64,000 bases of DNA from Lysobacter avium. GTDB taxonomy: Bacteria; Pseudomonadota; Gammaproteobacteria; Xanthomonadales; Xanthomonadaceae. The notes under the pieces are model-generated. The model did not search any database, was not told the origin of the DNA, and was given only the letters and a program-made list of their open reading frames with translations. Location: positions 1,178,001-1,242,000 of the forward strand of contig NZ_CP063657.1 in NCBI RefSeq assembly GCF_015209745.1, written 5' to 3'. Each line of letters starts with the position of its first letter. The stretch's first letter is position 1. A program made the position numbers and the translations under genes. Below are positions 1-8,992 of this stretch, piece after piece.

Positions 1-2478
1 GACGTGCTCGGACACGGGACGATCGTGGCCCAGTTGGCCGGCGGCCGTCCGTTTGGCGATTGGCCCGGTGGCATCGCGCCGGACGCCACGTTTGTCTCCG
101 CGCGGATCATCTCGGATGCGCCTCCATCCGACGACGGATCCGGCAAGGGCAACGAGGTGTCGGACGGCTCATGGCTGGGCGACATCCACGAGGACCTCAT
201 CACCGGTGGCGCGCGGATCTCCAACAACTCCTGGGGCGGTCTGTACTGGACCGGCGGCGACACGGTCACCCGTACCTTTGTCAACGCGCTCAAGCCGTTC
301 GTCGTGGACTGGGGCGGTCTGGTCGTGTTCGCGACCGGCAACGAGGGCTTCGACAACCCCAGCGACACGGCGGCCCTGCCCAGCCTGGGCGCGGGCGCCG
401 AGATCCTCGAGCGCGGCTGGCTCGCGGTTGCCGCACTGAACACCCTGGAGCCGACCAAGCTGGCGGATTACTCCAACGCCTGTGGCATCGCCCAGAACTA
501 CTGCCTGGTCGCGCCGGGCAGCGTCGTCTTCACCGATGTGCTGGACCCGCCGGGCGATCCGTCCTACTGGGTAGGCTCAGGTACCTCGTTTGCGGCGCCG
601 CAGGTATCGGGTGCGGCAGCGGTGGTCTGGGAGGCGTTCCCGTACTTCTCGAACGACGAGGTGCGGCAGACCCTGCTGGGCACCGCGGTCGACCTGGGCG
701 CGCCCGGCGTGGATCCGATCTTCGGCCACGGCCTGCTGGACGTTGGCAAGGCCGCCAAGGGTCCTGGCCGGCTGGACTGGGGCCAGATGAGCGCGGCGTT
801 CGATGGCGGTCGATCGGTCTGGTCCAACGACCTCACCGGCGCGGGCGGCATCACCAAGACCGGCGACGGCGATCTGGACCTGACCGGGAAGAACAGCTAC
901 CGCGGCAAGACGATCGTCAACGAAGGCTCGCTGGCGTCAATGTTCGACATTCCCGGCGACGCGGAGATTGGCCATGACGGCCTGCTGTTGCTCGATGGCA
1001 TCTCGGTGAAGGGTTCGCTGCGCAACGAGGGCATCGCGGCGTTCTACGGCGAGGATGCCACGGGCACCGTGCACACCATCGGTGGTGACTTCACCCAGAC
1101 GAGCACGGGTGTTTTCGCCTTCGACCTGGGCTCGTCCGTGAAGGTCACGGGCCGGGCGACGGTCGCCGGCGAGGTGCTGGTTACCGGCGTCACCGATGGC
1201 TACGTGCGCTCGGCTCGGGAGACTTTCCTGACCGCCGACGGCGGGCTCTCGGGCGCGTTCTCGAAAGTGTCCGCCAGCAACAACCTTTTCCTGCAGGCAA
1301 CGCTGGGGCACGACTTTGAAAGCGCGTGGCTGGACATCCAGCGGCTGGATATCCTCAGCTCCGCGCAGTCATTGCGCCTGAGCCCGACCGCGATCAGCGG
1401 GGCCGCCAGAGTCGAGGACGCGTTCCGCGGCCTCGATCGCGACGGCGCGGGGGTGATTGGACCGGCCGGTCCGGGCGCGATGGGCGGCTTCATCACCGGG
1501 GCCGGGGCGATCCAGTCCATCGCGTCGGCGGCAGGCGCGGAGCGCACGCTGGCGAGCCTGTCCGGCGAGATGCACGCAGCCGACACCGCGTTCGCCACGA
1601 TGGCGATGGACGATGGCCGCCACGCGCTCGAGTCGCGCCTGGACGGGCTCTCCGGCGGCAACGTGGTCAGCCTGGGCAGCTGGGCGAGCCGGCAGGGCGG
1701 CGAGCGCGCGATGTGGTCGCAGTCGCGGTTGGACGCCAACTCCTGGCTGCTGGGCCACGACCAGCGCATCGGGCGCAACCTGACCCTGGGCTTCGCCTTC
1801 GGCCAGACCGACGGCTACGCGCACAACCCGCTGCGCCAGGACCGCGAGCACAACCGCCAGTACGAGAGCCAGCTCTACGCCGCCTGGGAGTTCGATGGCA
1901 GCTACCTGCTGGGTCGCTTCGCAGCCGGCCGCATGGACCGCAGCACCCAGCGCGAGATCGTGCTGGGGAGCCAGAGCCATGGCGTCGCGGCGGATTACGC
2001 CAGCCGCTACTCGAGCTTCGGCGTGCAGGCGGGCCACCGGTTCGCGTTGGGCGCCGGCACCCTGACCCCGTACGTGGGCACCGAGACCCTGCAAATGGAT
2101 CGCGACGGTTTCAGTGAGCAGGGTGCGGTCGGGTTCGGCCTGACCACCGGCGACTCGCAGCTGGATGCAACGCGGGCGCTGGCGGGTGTGCGCCTGCAGC
2201 AGCCGTGGCAGTTGGGCGGCCTGAAGCTGACCGTGCAGGGCCGGCTGGAATGGCAGCGCCTGCTGTCGCAGTCGGGTACCGCAATCGACGCGCGGTTTAC
2301 CGGCATGGATGCGTGGTCGCCGATCACCGGCGGCGGGCTGGCGAAGGAAACCACCGTCCTCGGCTTCGGCCTGCGCAGCGATCTGCCGCTGGGTCGGCTG
2401 GGCTTCGATCTGGATGTGCGCAACGAAAACGGGCGCACCTGGACGGGTGCCTACGCCAACTGGACGGTCGGGTTCTGA
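1..2478 (+). CDS. Autotransporter serine protease (subtilisin S8 passenger plus C-terminal beta-barrel), 5'-truncated by window edge
   Basis: Secreted subtilisin-like protease carried to the surface by its own outer-membrane barrel (type V secretion). The frame is open at base 1 and begins inside the catalytic His motif (GHGT, His codon 13-15), so the signal peptide and catalytic Asp lie upstream of the window. The Ser motif GTSFAAP has its Ser at 586-588. A passenger-associated repeat (GAGGITKTGDGDLDLTG, about 838-890) follows the peptidase. The last 260 or so codons (from about 1690) form the autotransporter barrel and end in the usual terminal Phe (VGF). The N-terminal part is missing only because of the window edge. 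The substrate is unknown. Confidence 0.93.
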   Translation, partial: DVLGHGTIVAQLAGGRPFGDWPGGIAPDATFVSARIISDAPPSDDGSGKGNEVSDGSWLGDIHEDLITGGARISNNSWGGLYWTGGDTVTRTFVNALKPFVVDWGGLVVFATGNEGFDNPSDTAALPSLGAGAEILERGWLAVAALNTLEPTKLADYSNACGIAQNYCLVAPGSVVFTDVLDPPGDPSYWVGSGTSFAAPQVSGAAAVVWEAFPYFSNDEVRQTLLGTAVDLGAPGVDPIFGHGLLDVGKAAKGPGRLDWGQMSAAFDGGRSVWSNDLTGAGGITKTGDGDLDLTGKNSYRGKTIVNEGSLASMFDIPGDAEIGHDGLLLLDGISVKGSLRNEGIAAFYGEDATGTVHTIGGDFTQTSTGVFAFDLGSSVKVTGRATVAGEVLVTGVTDGYVRSARETFLTADGGLSGAFSKVSASNNLFLQATLGHDFESAWLDIQRLDILSSAQSLRLSPTAISGAARVEDAFRGLDRDGAGVIGPAGPGAMGGFITGAGAIQSIASAAGAERTLASLSGEMHAADTAFATMAMDDGRHALESRLDGLSGGNVVSLGSWASRQGGERAMWSQSRLDANSWLLGHDQRIGRNLTLGFAFGQTDGYAHNPLRQDREHNRQYESQLYAAWEFDGSYLLGRFAAGRMDRSTQREIVLGSQSHGVAADYASRYSSFGVQAGHRFALGAGTLTPYVGTETLQMDRDGFSEQGAVGFGLTTGDSQLDATRALAGVRLQQPWQLGGLKLTVQGRLEWQRLLSQSGTAIDARFTGMDAWSPITGGGLAKETTVLGFGLRSDLPLGRLGFDLDVRNENGRTWTGAYANWTVGF

Positions 2479-2533
2479 CCTGACCAACCCGGCGCGTGGC
2501 CTGCATGGCTGCGCGCCGGAGCGGTGGTTTCCG

Positions 2534-2554
2534 ACGGGCAGCAGCGCTGCCCGT
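2534..2554. terminator. Hairpin between convergent genes, possible bidirectional terminator
   Basis: A 9-bp perfect stem (ACGGGCAGC / GCTGCCCGT) with a 3-nt loop sits in the 88-bp gap between the autotransporter stop and the isovaleryl-CoA dehydrogenase stop. Neither side has a strong T-tract, so termination is inferred from position and structure only. Confidence 0.4.
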
Positions 2555-2566
2555 TATTGCTGGCGA

Positions 2567-3739
2567 TCAGCTGCGGTCGTCGAACAGCTCGCGGCCGATC
2601 AGCATGCGCCGGATCTCGTTGGTGCCGGCGCCAATGGCATACAGCTTGGCGTCGCGCAGGATGCGCCCGGCCGGGTACTCATTGATGTAACCGTTGCCGC
2701 CCAGCGTCTGGATGACTTCCAGCCCGACCTGCACCGCCGCCTCGCTGGCGTGCAGCAGGCAGGACGCGGCATCCACCCGGCTGCGATGGCCGGCGTCGTA
2801 ATCGCGCGCGACCTGGTAGGCGAAGGCACGGCTGGATTGCAGCGCGGTGTACATGTCGGCCATCTTGGCCTGCATGATCCCGAAGGTGCCGATGGGTGCA
2901 TCGAACTGGCGACGCTCGCGGACGTAGGGCAGGGCGATGTCCATGGCGTCCTGCATCAGCCCGATCGGCCCACCGGTCAGCACCAGCCGCTCGGTGTTCA
3001 GGCCGCTCATCAGCACCTTGACGCCCAGGTTGACCTCGCCGAGCACGTTCTCGACCGGGATCTCGCAGTTCTGGAACACCAGCTCGCAGGTGTTGGAGCC
3101 GCGCATGCCCAGCTTGTCGAGCTTCTGCGCGGTGCTGAAACCCGGCATGTCGCGCTCGACGATGAAGGCGGTCATGCACTTGCTGCCAGCATCCTTGCCC
3201 GCGGTGCGCATGTAGACGACCAGCACGTCGGCCTCCGGGCCGTTGGTGATCCACATCTTGTTGCCATTGGCGACCCAGACGTCGTCGCCACCTTCGACAG
3301 AGCGAAGCTCGGCGTGGCAGCTCATCGATCCGACCACGTCGGAACCGGCGCCGGGCTCGCTCATGGCCAGCGCGCCTTTCCACTCGCCGCTGCACAGCCT
3401 GGGCAGGTACTTGCGGCGCTGGGCCTCGTTGCCGTTGAGGTAGAGGTTGTTGACGCACAGGTTGGAGTGGGCGCCGTAGCTCAGGCCGACCGAACCGGAC
3501 GCGCGGGAGATCTCCTCCATCGCGACCAGGTGGGCCAGGTAGCCCATGCCGCTGCCGCCGTATTCGGGGTCGACGGTCAGGCCGAGCAGGCCCATCTCGC
3601 CGAGTTTCGGCCACAGGTCCTGCGGGAATGCATTGTCTTCGTCGATCTGTTGCGCGCGCGGCGCGATCTCGGCTTCGGCAAACCGGCGCACGGCGTCGCG
3701 CAGCGCGTCGATCTCGTCACCCAGCGGAAAAGCACGCAT
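2567..3739 (-). CDS. ivd: Isovaleryl-CoA dehydrogenase
   Basis: FAD-dependent acyl-CoA dehydrogenase that oxidises isovaleryl-CoA to 3-methylcrotonyl-CoA in leucine breakdown. The 390-residue length is typical. The signature [13 protein letters not shown] lies near residues 126-138 and [10 protein letters not shown] near 158-167. The catalytic Glu expected for isovaleryl-CoA dehydrogenases is in [10 protein letters not shown] (Glu250), and a C-terminal GAGTNEIRR motif is present. An AGGAG lies 8 nt before the ATG. It follows leucine dehydrogenase on the same strand, which supports the pathway. One oddity: a loop of about 6 extra residues (around [11 protein letters not shown]) compared with the human enzyme as remembered, encoded by a hairpin-forming DNA segment. 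Confidence 0.95.
   Translation of the reverse strand: MRAFPLGDEIDALRDAVRRFAEAEIAPRAQQIDEDNAFPQDLWPKLGEMGLLGLTVDPEYGGSGMGYLAHLVAMEEISRASGSVGLSYGAHSNLCVNNLYLNGNEAQRRKYLPRLCSGEWKGALAMSEPGAGSDVVGSMSCHAELRSVEGGDDVWVANGNKMWITNGPEADVLVVYMRTAGKDAGSKCMTAFIVERDMPGFSTAQKLDKLGMRGSNTCELVFQNCEIPVENVLGEVNLGVKVLMSGLNTERLVLTGGPIGLMQDAMDIALPYVRERRQFDAPIGTFGIMQAKMADMYTALQSSRAFAYQVARDYDAGHRSRVDAASCLLHASEAAVQVGLEVIQTLGGNGYINEYPAGRILRDAKLYAIGAGTNEIRRMLIGRELFDDRS
3287..3318 (-). repeat. Hairpin-forming short insertion inside isovaleryl-CoA dehydrogenase
   Basis: On the coding strand the segment can fold with an outer GCCAC/GTGGC pair and an inner CTTCG/CGAAG pair around a CTCTGT loop, with a one-sided 6-nt bulge. 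It encodes extra loop residues relative to family members as I remember them, in frame. Its CTGTCGAAGG end resembles widespread proteobacterial repetitive palindromes, but this is from memory and no second copy was found by eye in the window. Confidence 0.35.
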
Positions 3740-3766
3740 CCCAAAACTCCTGTGTGTTTGAAAGCA

Positions 3767-3789
3767 CGACGGGGCACATGGCCCCGTCG
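3767..3789 (-). terminator. Intergenic hairpin between leucine dehydrogenase and isovaleryl-CoA dehydrogenase
   Basis: A 9-bp perfect stem (CGACGGGGC / GCCCCGTCG) with a 5-nt loop lies in the 92-bp gap. On the minus strand it is followed by a weak T-containing stretch (TGCTTTC). It may attenuate read-through or stabilise an mRNA end. It is not a strong intrinsic terminator. Confidence 0.35.
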
Positions 3790-3831
3790 CGTTGTTCCCT
3801 TACCGGTCGCCGCAGATCAGCTGCGGGCGCG

Positions 3832-4929
3832 TCAGCTGCGGACGCGGCCCTTGAAGCGCGGGGTGCCACGGCCCATCGGCAGCTTCAGCTTGCCGATCGA
3901 GGCGATGCGCTCCTCGCCCAGGCGGTCGGCGGCCTTGTAGGTCGGGATGCCGTCGCGGTCGGCGATCTCAAAGATGCGGGTCAGGTTGTGGTAGATCGTC
4001 CGCATCATGCGCATCGCGCGCTCGCGGTTGTAGCCGTCGATCTCCAGCGAGACGTTCATCACGCCGCCGGCGTTGACCGCGTAGTCGGGCGCATAGAGGA
4101 TGCCGCGCTTCTGCACTTCCTCGCCGATCGCGTCGCTGGCCAGCTGGTTGTTGGCCGAGCCGCAGATGATCTTGGCCTTCAGGCGCTGCAGGGTCTCCTC
4201 GTTGATCGTGCCGCCCAGGGCGCACGGCGAGTAGACGTCGGCGGGGACGTCGTAGATCTCGTCCAGGCCCACGGCCTCGGCGCCATACTCGGTCACCGCC
4301 TTGTCGATCAGGCCCTGGTTGATGTCGGTGACGAAGATCTTCGCGCCGCGCTCCTTGAGCAGCTTCACGAACTCCATGCCGACATGGCCCAGGCCCTGCA
4401 CGGCGTAGCTGTACTTGCCGACTTCCTCATCACCGAAGCGCTTGTTCAGCGATGCCATCAGGCCCTGCAGGGTGCCGTAGGCGGTGAACGGAGAGGGGTC
4501 GCCCGAACCGCCGTGGACCTGGTGCACGCCGGTGACGTACTCGGTCTCGCGGAACACGAACTCCATGTCGTTGACGTCGATGCCGACGTCCTCGGCGGTG
4601 ATGTAGCGACCGCCCAGGGTCTCCACGAAGTGGCCGAAGGCGCGGAACAGCATCTCCGACTTGTCGGTGGCCGGGTTGCCGATGATCACGGCCTTGCCGC
4701 CGCCCAGGTTCAGGCCGGCGACCGCGTTCTTGTAGGTCATGCCGCGGCTCAGGCGCAGGACGTCATTGAGCGCCTCGGCCTCGGACTTGTAGGGCCACAT
4801 GCGGGTGCCGCCCAGCGCGGGGCCCAGAGTGGTGTTGTGGATGGCGATGATCGCCTTCAGGCCGGCATCCTTGTTGTGGCAAAACACCACCTGCTCGTGG
4901 CCGCTGGTGTCGAGGGTTTCAAAAATCAT
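3832..4929 (-). CDS. ldh: Leucine (Glu/Leu/Phe/Val family) dehydrogenase
   Basis: NAD-dependent oxidative deamination of leucine, valine and isoleucine to 2-oxo acids. The open frame runs to 5130, but the start is placed at the ATG at 4929 because GGAG lies 7 nt upstream and the protein MIFETLDTSG... then matches the usual 365-residue leucine dehydrogenase. The active-site motif LNLGGGKAV carries catalytic Lys79, with a further Lys67 in MTYKNAV. The Rossmann motif GLGHVG is at 179-184. It is upstream of isovaleryl-CoA dehydrogenase on the same strand and divergent from the IcmF-type mutase, which fits a branched-chain amino-acid catabolic block. A phenylalanine or valine preference cannot be excluded. 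Confidence 0.92.
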   Translation of the reverse strand: MIFETLDTSGHEQVVFCHNKDAGLKAIIAIHNTTLGPALGGTRMWPYKSEAEALNDVLRLSRGMTYKNAVAGLNLGGGKAVIIGNPATDKSEMLFRAFGHFVETLGGRYITAEDVGIDVNDMEFVFRETEYVTGVHQVHGGSGDPSPFTAYGTLQGLMASLNKRFGDEEVGKYSYAVQGLGHVGMEFVKLLKERGAKIFVTDINQGLIDKAVTEYGAEAVGLDEIYDVPADVYSPCALGGTINEETLQRLKAKIICGSANNQLASDAIGEEVQKRGILYAPDYAVNAGGVMNVSLEIDGYNRERAMRMMRTIYHNLTRIFEIADRDGIPTYKAADRLGEERIASIGKLKLPMGRGTPRFKGRVRS

Positions 4930-5203
4930 CAAGAGCTCCGGGTCGGCGGTGATTGCGCGGGTGCGCTGGCGCCAAGATTCGTGTAAGTCATTGAATCCGC
5001 GTGGATTCGCCAATGCAGGCCGAGTGTTTCCCGGTCGCAGGGGCGCTAGTCTAATCGAATCGCGGCGGCGTCTAATGCTGCGCTGCGGCATTCGCGCATT
5101 CAGGAAGTTGGCGTCCTCCGGCGTGACCAAACCCCGGCGCGGGGGCCCAGGGGCGGCACGCTACAATCACGCCAAACCCCTTTGCCCGCACGGATCGAGC
5201 GTC
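4930..5203. promoter_or_regulatory. Divergent control region between leucine dehydrogenase and the IcmF-type mutase
   Basis: A 274-bp gap between divergent starts. TACAAT at 5162-5167 (in GCTACAATC) is a good -10 candidate for the mutase, 37 nt before its ATG. No convincing -35 box is visible 17 bp upstream. On the other strand only the GGAG ribosome site at 4937-4940 is clear. No operator palindrome was recognised. Confidence 0.35.
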
Positions 5204-8200
5204 ATGAGTACTCCTGCAAGCCAGCTTTCCCAGCCCGCCACCGCCAGCAACGCGGTTGCCGCCCGCACGCCGTTGCGCTTCGTCACCGCCGCCAGCCTGT
5301 TTGACGGCCACGACGCGGCGATCAACATCATGCGCCGGCTGATCCAGTCGCTCGGCGCGGAGGTCATCCACCTGGGCCACAACCGCTCGGTGGAGGACGT
5401 GGTGCGCGCGGCGCTGCAGGAGGACGCCGACGCCATCGCGCTGTCGTCCTACCAGGGCGGCCACGTGGAGTACCTGAAGTACATGGTCGACATGCTCAAG
5501 GAGCGTGGCGCGGCGCACATCAAGGTCTTCGCCGGTGGCGGCGGCACCATCACGCCCGAGGAGATCCGCGAGCTGGAAGCCTACGGCGTGGAGCGCATCT
5601 ACCACCCCAACGACGGCATGAAGATGGGCCTGGTGGAGATGATCGAGGACGTGGTGAAGCGCGCCGAGGACGCCCGCGTGGGCGCCGACGCGCCCGAATC
5701 CGCGCCGTCGATCACCGACGAGATCGCGATCGGCAAGATGCTGACCGCAATCGAGGAGGACCAGTTCGACGAGCACGCGCTGGCGACATTACGAAAAGAG
5801 TGGCAGCTGGCCGGCAGCCGCACGCCGGTCATCGGCATCACCGGCACCGGCGGGGCGGGCAAGTCCTCGGTCACCGATGAGCTGCTGAACCGCTTCCTGT
5901 CCCACTTCCCGGAGATGCGCCTGGCGGTGATCTCGGTCGACCCGACCCGGCGCCGCACCGGTGGCGCGCTGCTGGGCGACCGCATCCGCATGAACTCGCT
6001 GCGCTCCAAACGCGTGTACATGCGCTCGATGGCGACTCGCCGCCAGCACGCCGCGACCAACATCGTGCTCAAGGACAGCATCGGTTTCCTGAAGGGGCTG
6101 GGCTACGACCTGGTGATCGTGGAGACCGCCGGCATCGGCCAAAGCGACTCGGAGATCGTCGACCTGGTCGATTTTCCGATGTACGTCATGACCAGCGATT
6201 TCGGCGCGCCCAGCCAGCTGGAGAAGATCGACATGCTCGACTTCGCCGAACTGGTGGTGCTGAACAAGTACGACAAGCGCGGCGCCGAGGACGCGCTGCG
6301 CGATATCCGCAAGCAGTGGAAGCGCAACCGCGTCGCCTTCCAGACCAAAGACGAGGACGTGCCGGTCTACCCGACCATCGCCAGCCAGTTCAACGACCCC
6401 GGCATCAGCTGGATGTTCGCCAACCTGTGCCGGCTGATGCGCGAGAAGGTGCTCAACGACGGCGACGGCGAGGAGCCCCGCCAGCTCGCGCCGTCGCATT
6501 GCGATTTCCAGCCCGACATCGACACCCGCCTGAAGGAGCCGCGCGCCACGGTGCTGATCCCCGGCCCTCGCGTGCGCTACCTGGCCGAGATCGCCGAGCA
6601 GGGCCGCAGCATCAACCGCCAGATCGAGACCCAGGCCGAGATCGCCGACCGCGCGCAGGCCATGTGGCTCGCGCTGAAGGAGCTCGGCGATGACGCCCTG
6701 CCCGAGGCGCTGGACCTGTACGGCTCCGCGGCGATCGCGCCCGGCGGTGGCCAGGCCGGGCAGGGCAGCGTCGAAGTCGCCAGCCCGTCGCCCGCCGTGC
6801 CCGTGCCGCCGGAAAACGAAGTGCCGGCCGTCGCCGGCGACGCGCAGGCGCCCGACCGCACCCTGCTGACCCTGCGCCAGCGCTACAACGACGCGATCCA
6901 GTCGCTGACCGCCGACGCGGTCAAGCTGCTGCGCCAGTGGCCGGAGCGGCTGAAGTCGATCACCGACGAGATCACCGAATACGAGGTGCGCGGCAAGAAG
7001 ATCCGGGTCGAGAACTACCGCGAATCGCTCAGCCACCAGCTGGTGCCGAAGATCGCCGCGCCGACGTACAAGTCCTGGGGCGAGCTGTTGACCTTCCTGC
7101 AGAAGGAGAACCTGCCCGGCCATTACCCCTACACCGGCGGCGTGTACCCGTACCGCCGCACCGGCGAGGACCCGATCCGCATGTTCGCCGGCGAGGGCAC
7201 ACCGGAGCGCACCAATCGGCGCTTCCATTACCTGTCCGTCGGCCAGCCAGCCGCGCGCCTGTCCACCGCGTTCGACTCGGTCACCCTGTATGGCGAGGAC
7301 CCCGCGCCGCGCCCGGACATCTTCGGCAAGATCGGCAACTCCGGCGTCAACATCGCCTCCCTGGACGACATGAAGAAGCTGTACTCCGGCTTCGACCTGT
7401 GCGCACCGACCACCAGCGTGTCGATGACCATCAACGGCCCCGCGCCGATGATCCTGGCGATGTTCATGAACTGCGCCATCGACCAGCAGGTGGAGAAGTA
7501 CCTGCGCGAGGACGACGCCCGCTGGGCGGAGGCCAGCGCGAAGATCGACGCGATGTTCAAGGACGCCCCGCGCCCGCAATACAGCGGCGAGCTGCCCGAG
7601 AGCAACGACGGCCTTGGCCTGGGCCTGCTGGGCGTCAGCGGCGACCAGGTGGTGGACGCGGCGACCTACCAGCGGATCAAGGACTACACCCTCAAGACCG
7701 TGCGCGGCACCGTGCAGGCCGACATCCTCAAGGAGGACCAGGCGCAGAACACGTGCATCTTCAGCACCGAGTTCGCGCTGCGGATGATGGGCGACATCCA
7801 GCAGTACTTTGTCGACCACGGCGTGCGCAACTTCTACTCGGTGTCGATCTCCGGCTACCACATCGCCGAGGCCGGGGCGAACCCGATCAGCCAGCTCGCC
7901 TTCACCCTGAGCAACGGTTTCACCATCGTCGAGTACTACCTGGCGCGCGGCATGGACATCGACGACTTCGCGCCCAACCTGTCGTTCTTCTTCAGCAACG
8001 GCATGGACCCGGAGTACACCGTCATCGGCCGCGTTGCCCGCCGCATCTGGGCCCGCGCCATGCGCGAGCGCTACGGCGCGTCCAGCCGCAGCCAGATGAT
8101 GAAGTACCACATCCAGACCAGCGGCCGGTCCCTGCACGCGCAGGAGATCCAGTTCAACGACATCCGCACCACGCTGCAGGCCATGTACGCCCTGTTCGAC

Positions 8201-8872
8201 AACTGCAACAGCCTGCACACCAACGCCTACGACGAAGCCATCACGACCCCGACCGAGGAAAGCGTGCGCCGCGCGGTCGCGATCCAGATGATCATCAACA
8301 AGGAGCTGGGGATCAATTTCAACGAGAACCCCTGGCAGGGCAGCTTTGCCGTGGATTACCTCACCGACATGGTCGAGGAAGCCGTCTACAAGGAGTTCGA
8401 AGCGATCAGCGAGCGCGGCGGCGTGCTCGGCGCGATGGACACCATGTACCAGCGCGGCAAGATCCAGGAAGAGTCGATGTACTACGAGCGCAAGAAGCAC
8501 GACGGCAGCCTGCCGCTGGTCGGCGTCAACACCTTCCTGCCCAAGGAGCACGCCGGCGAAGTCACCACCGAGATCGAACTGATCCGCTCAACCCCGGAGG
8601 AGAAGGGCCAGCAGATCGAGAACGTCCGCAACTGGCAGGACAACCGCAACAACCTGGCGCCGCGCGGCGAAACATCGCACAGTCACGAAGTGGGGACCGA
8701 CGGCGCAGGGGAAGAAGCGCACGACGGACACGGGCTGGGGTATCTGCAGAAGACCGCGCGCGAGCGGAAGAATGTGTTTGAGGCGCTAATCGAGGCGGTG
8801 AAGACGCATTCGCTCGGGCAGATCAGCCACGCGTTGTATGACGTGGGTGGGGAGTATCGAAGAAATATGTAA
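5204..8872 (+). CDS. icmF: Fused coenzyme B12-dependent acyl-CoA mutase with G-protein domain (IcmF type)
   Basis: Radical carbon-skeleton mutase with its own GTPase chaperone. The start at 5204 (1222 residues) is chosen because the preceding open frame is antisense to leucine dehydrogenase. Order: B12-binding domain (about 24-155, cobalt-ligand His36 in DGHDAA), MeaB/ArgK-like GTPase (P-loop GTGGAGKSS, about 214-222), a linker, then a TIM-barrel mutase (about 620-1130). Substrate pocket: the residue matching Phe598 of characterised IcmF (PFT motif, from memory) is Tyr643 here, as in methylmalonyl-CoA mutase, while the MCM Arg position is Gln848 (AQNTCIF) as in IcmF. Substrate could be isobutyryl-, isovaleryl- or methylmalonyl-CoA. 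Its neighbours degrade branched-chain amino acids. Confidence 0.9.
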   Translation: MSTPASQLSQPATASNAVAARTPLRFVTAASLFDGHDAAINIMRRLIQSLGAEVIHLGHNRSVEDVVRAALQEDADAIALSSYQGGHVEYLKYMVDMLKERGAAHIKVFAGGGGTITPEEIRELEAYGVERIYHPNDGMKMGLVEMIEDVVKRAEDARVGADAPESAPSITDEIAIGKMLTAIEEDQFDEHALATLRKEWQLAGSRTPVIGITGTGGAGKSSVTDELLNRFLSHFPEMRLAVISVDPTRRRTGGALLGDRIRMNSLRSKRVYMRSMATRRQHAATNIVLKDSIGFLKGLGYDLVIVETAGIGQSDSEIVDLVDFPMYVMTSDFGAPSQLEKIDMLDFAELVVLNKYDKRGAEDALRDIRKQWKRNRVAFQTKDEDVPVYPTIASQFNDPGISWMFANLCRLMREKVLNDGDGEEPRQLAPSHCDFQPDIDTRLKEPRATVLIPGPRVRYLAEIAEQGRSINRQIETQAEIADRAQAMWLALKELGDDALPEALDLYGSAAIAPGGGQAGQGSVEVASPSPAVPVPPENEVPAVAGDAQAPDRTLLTLRQRYNDAIQSLTADAVKLLRQWPERLKSITDEITEYEVRGKKIRVENYRESLSHQLVPKIAAPTYKSWGELLTFLQKENLPGHYPYTGGVYPYRRTGEDPIRMFAGEGTPERTNRRFHYLSVGQPAARLSTAFDSVTLYGEDPAPRPDIFGKIGNSGVNIASLDDMKKLYSGFDLCAPTTSVSMTINGPAPMILAMFMNCAIDQQVEKYLREDDARWAEASAKIDAMFKDAPRPQYSGELPESNDGLGLGLLGVSGDQVVDAATYQRIKDYTLKTVRGTVQADILKEDQAQNTCIFSTEFALRMMGDIQQYFVDHGVRNFYSVSISGYHIAEAGANPISQLAFTLSNGFTIVEYYLARGMDIDDFAPNLSFFFSNGMDPEYTVIGRVARRIWARAMRERYGASSRSQMMKYHIQTSGRSLHAQEIQFNDIRTTLQAMYALFDNCNSLHTNAYDEAITTPTEESVRRAVAIQMIINKELGINFNENPWQGSFAVDYLTDMVEEAVYKEFEAISERGGVLGAMDTMYQRGKIQEESMYYERKKHDGSLPLVGVNTFLPKEHAGEVTTEIELIRSTPEEKGQQIENVRNWQDNRNNLAPRGETSHSHEVGTDGAGEEAHDGHGLGYLQKTARERKNVFEALIEAVKTHSLGQISHALYDVGGEYRRNM

Positions 8873-8992
8873 GTATGCGCAGTGCCCAAGTGTGCGCGAC
8901 GTCTAAAGTTATCGTTGCTCTGCTACCGCTATATTGTGGCACAGTGTCTTGAATCATTTGAAAGTGTCTCATGACGCATCCCGGGGGGGGCA

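Noticed and set aside
5789..8551. Very long minus-strand open frame (920 codons) opposite the mutase
   Set aside because: It is a high-GC antisense shadow: the sequence is rich in His/Val/Asp/Ala repeats with no domain, while the plus strand encodes a complete mutase.
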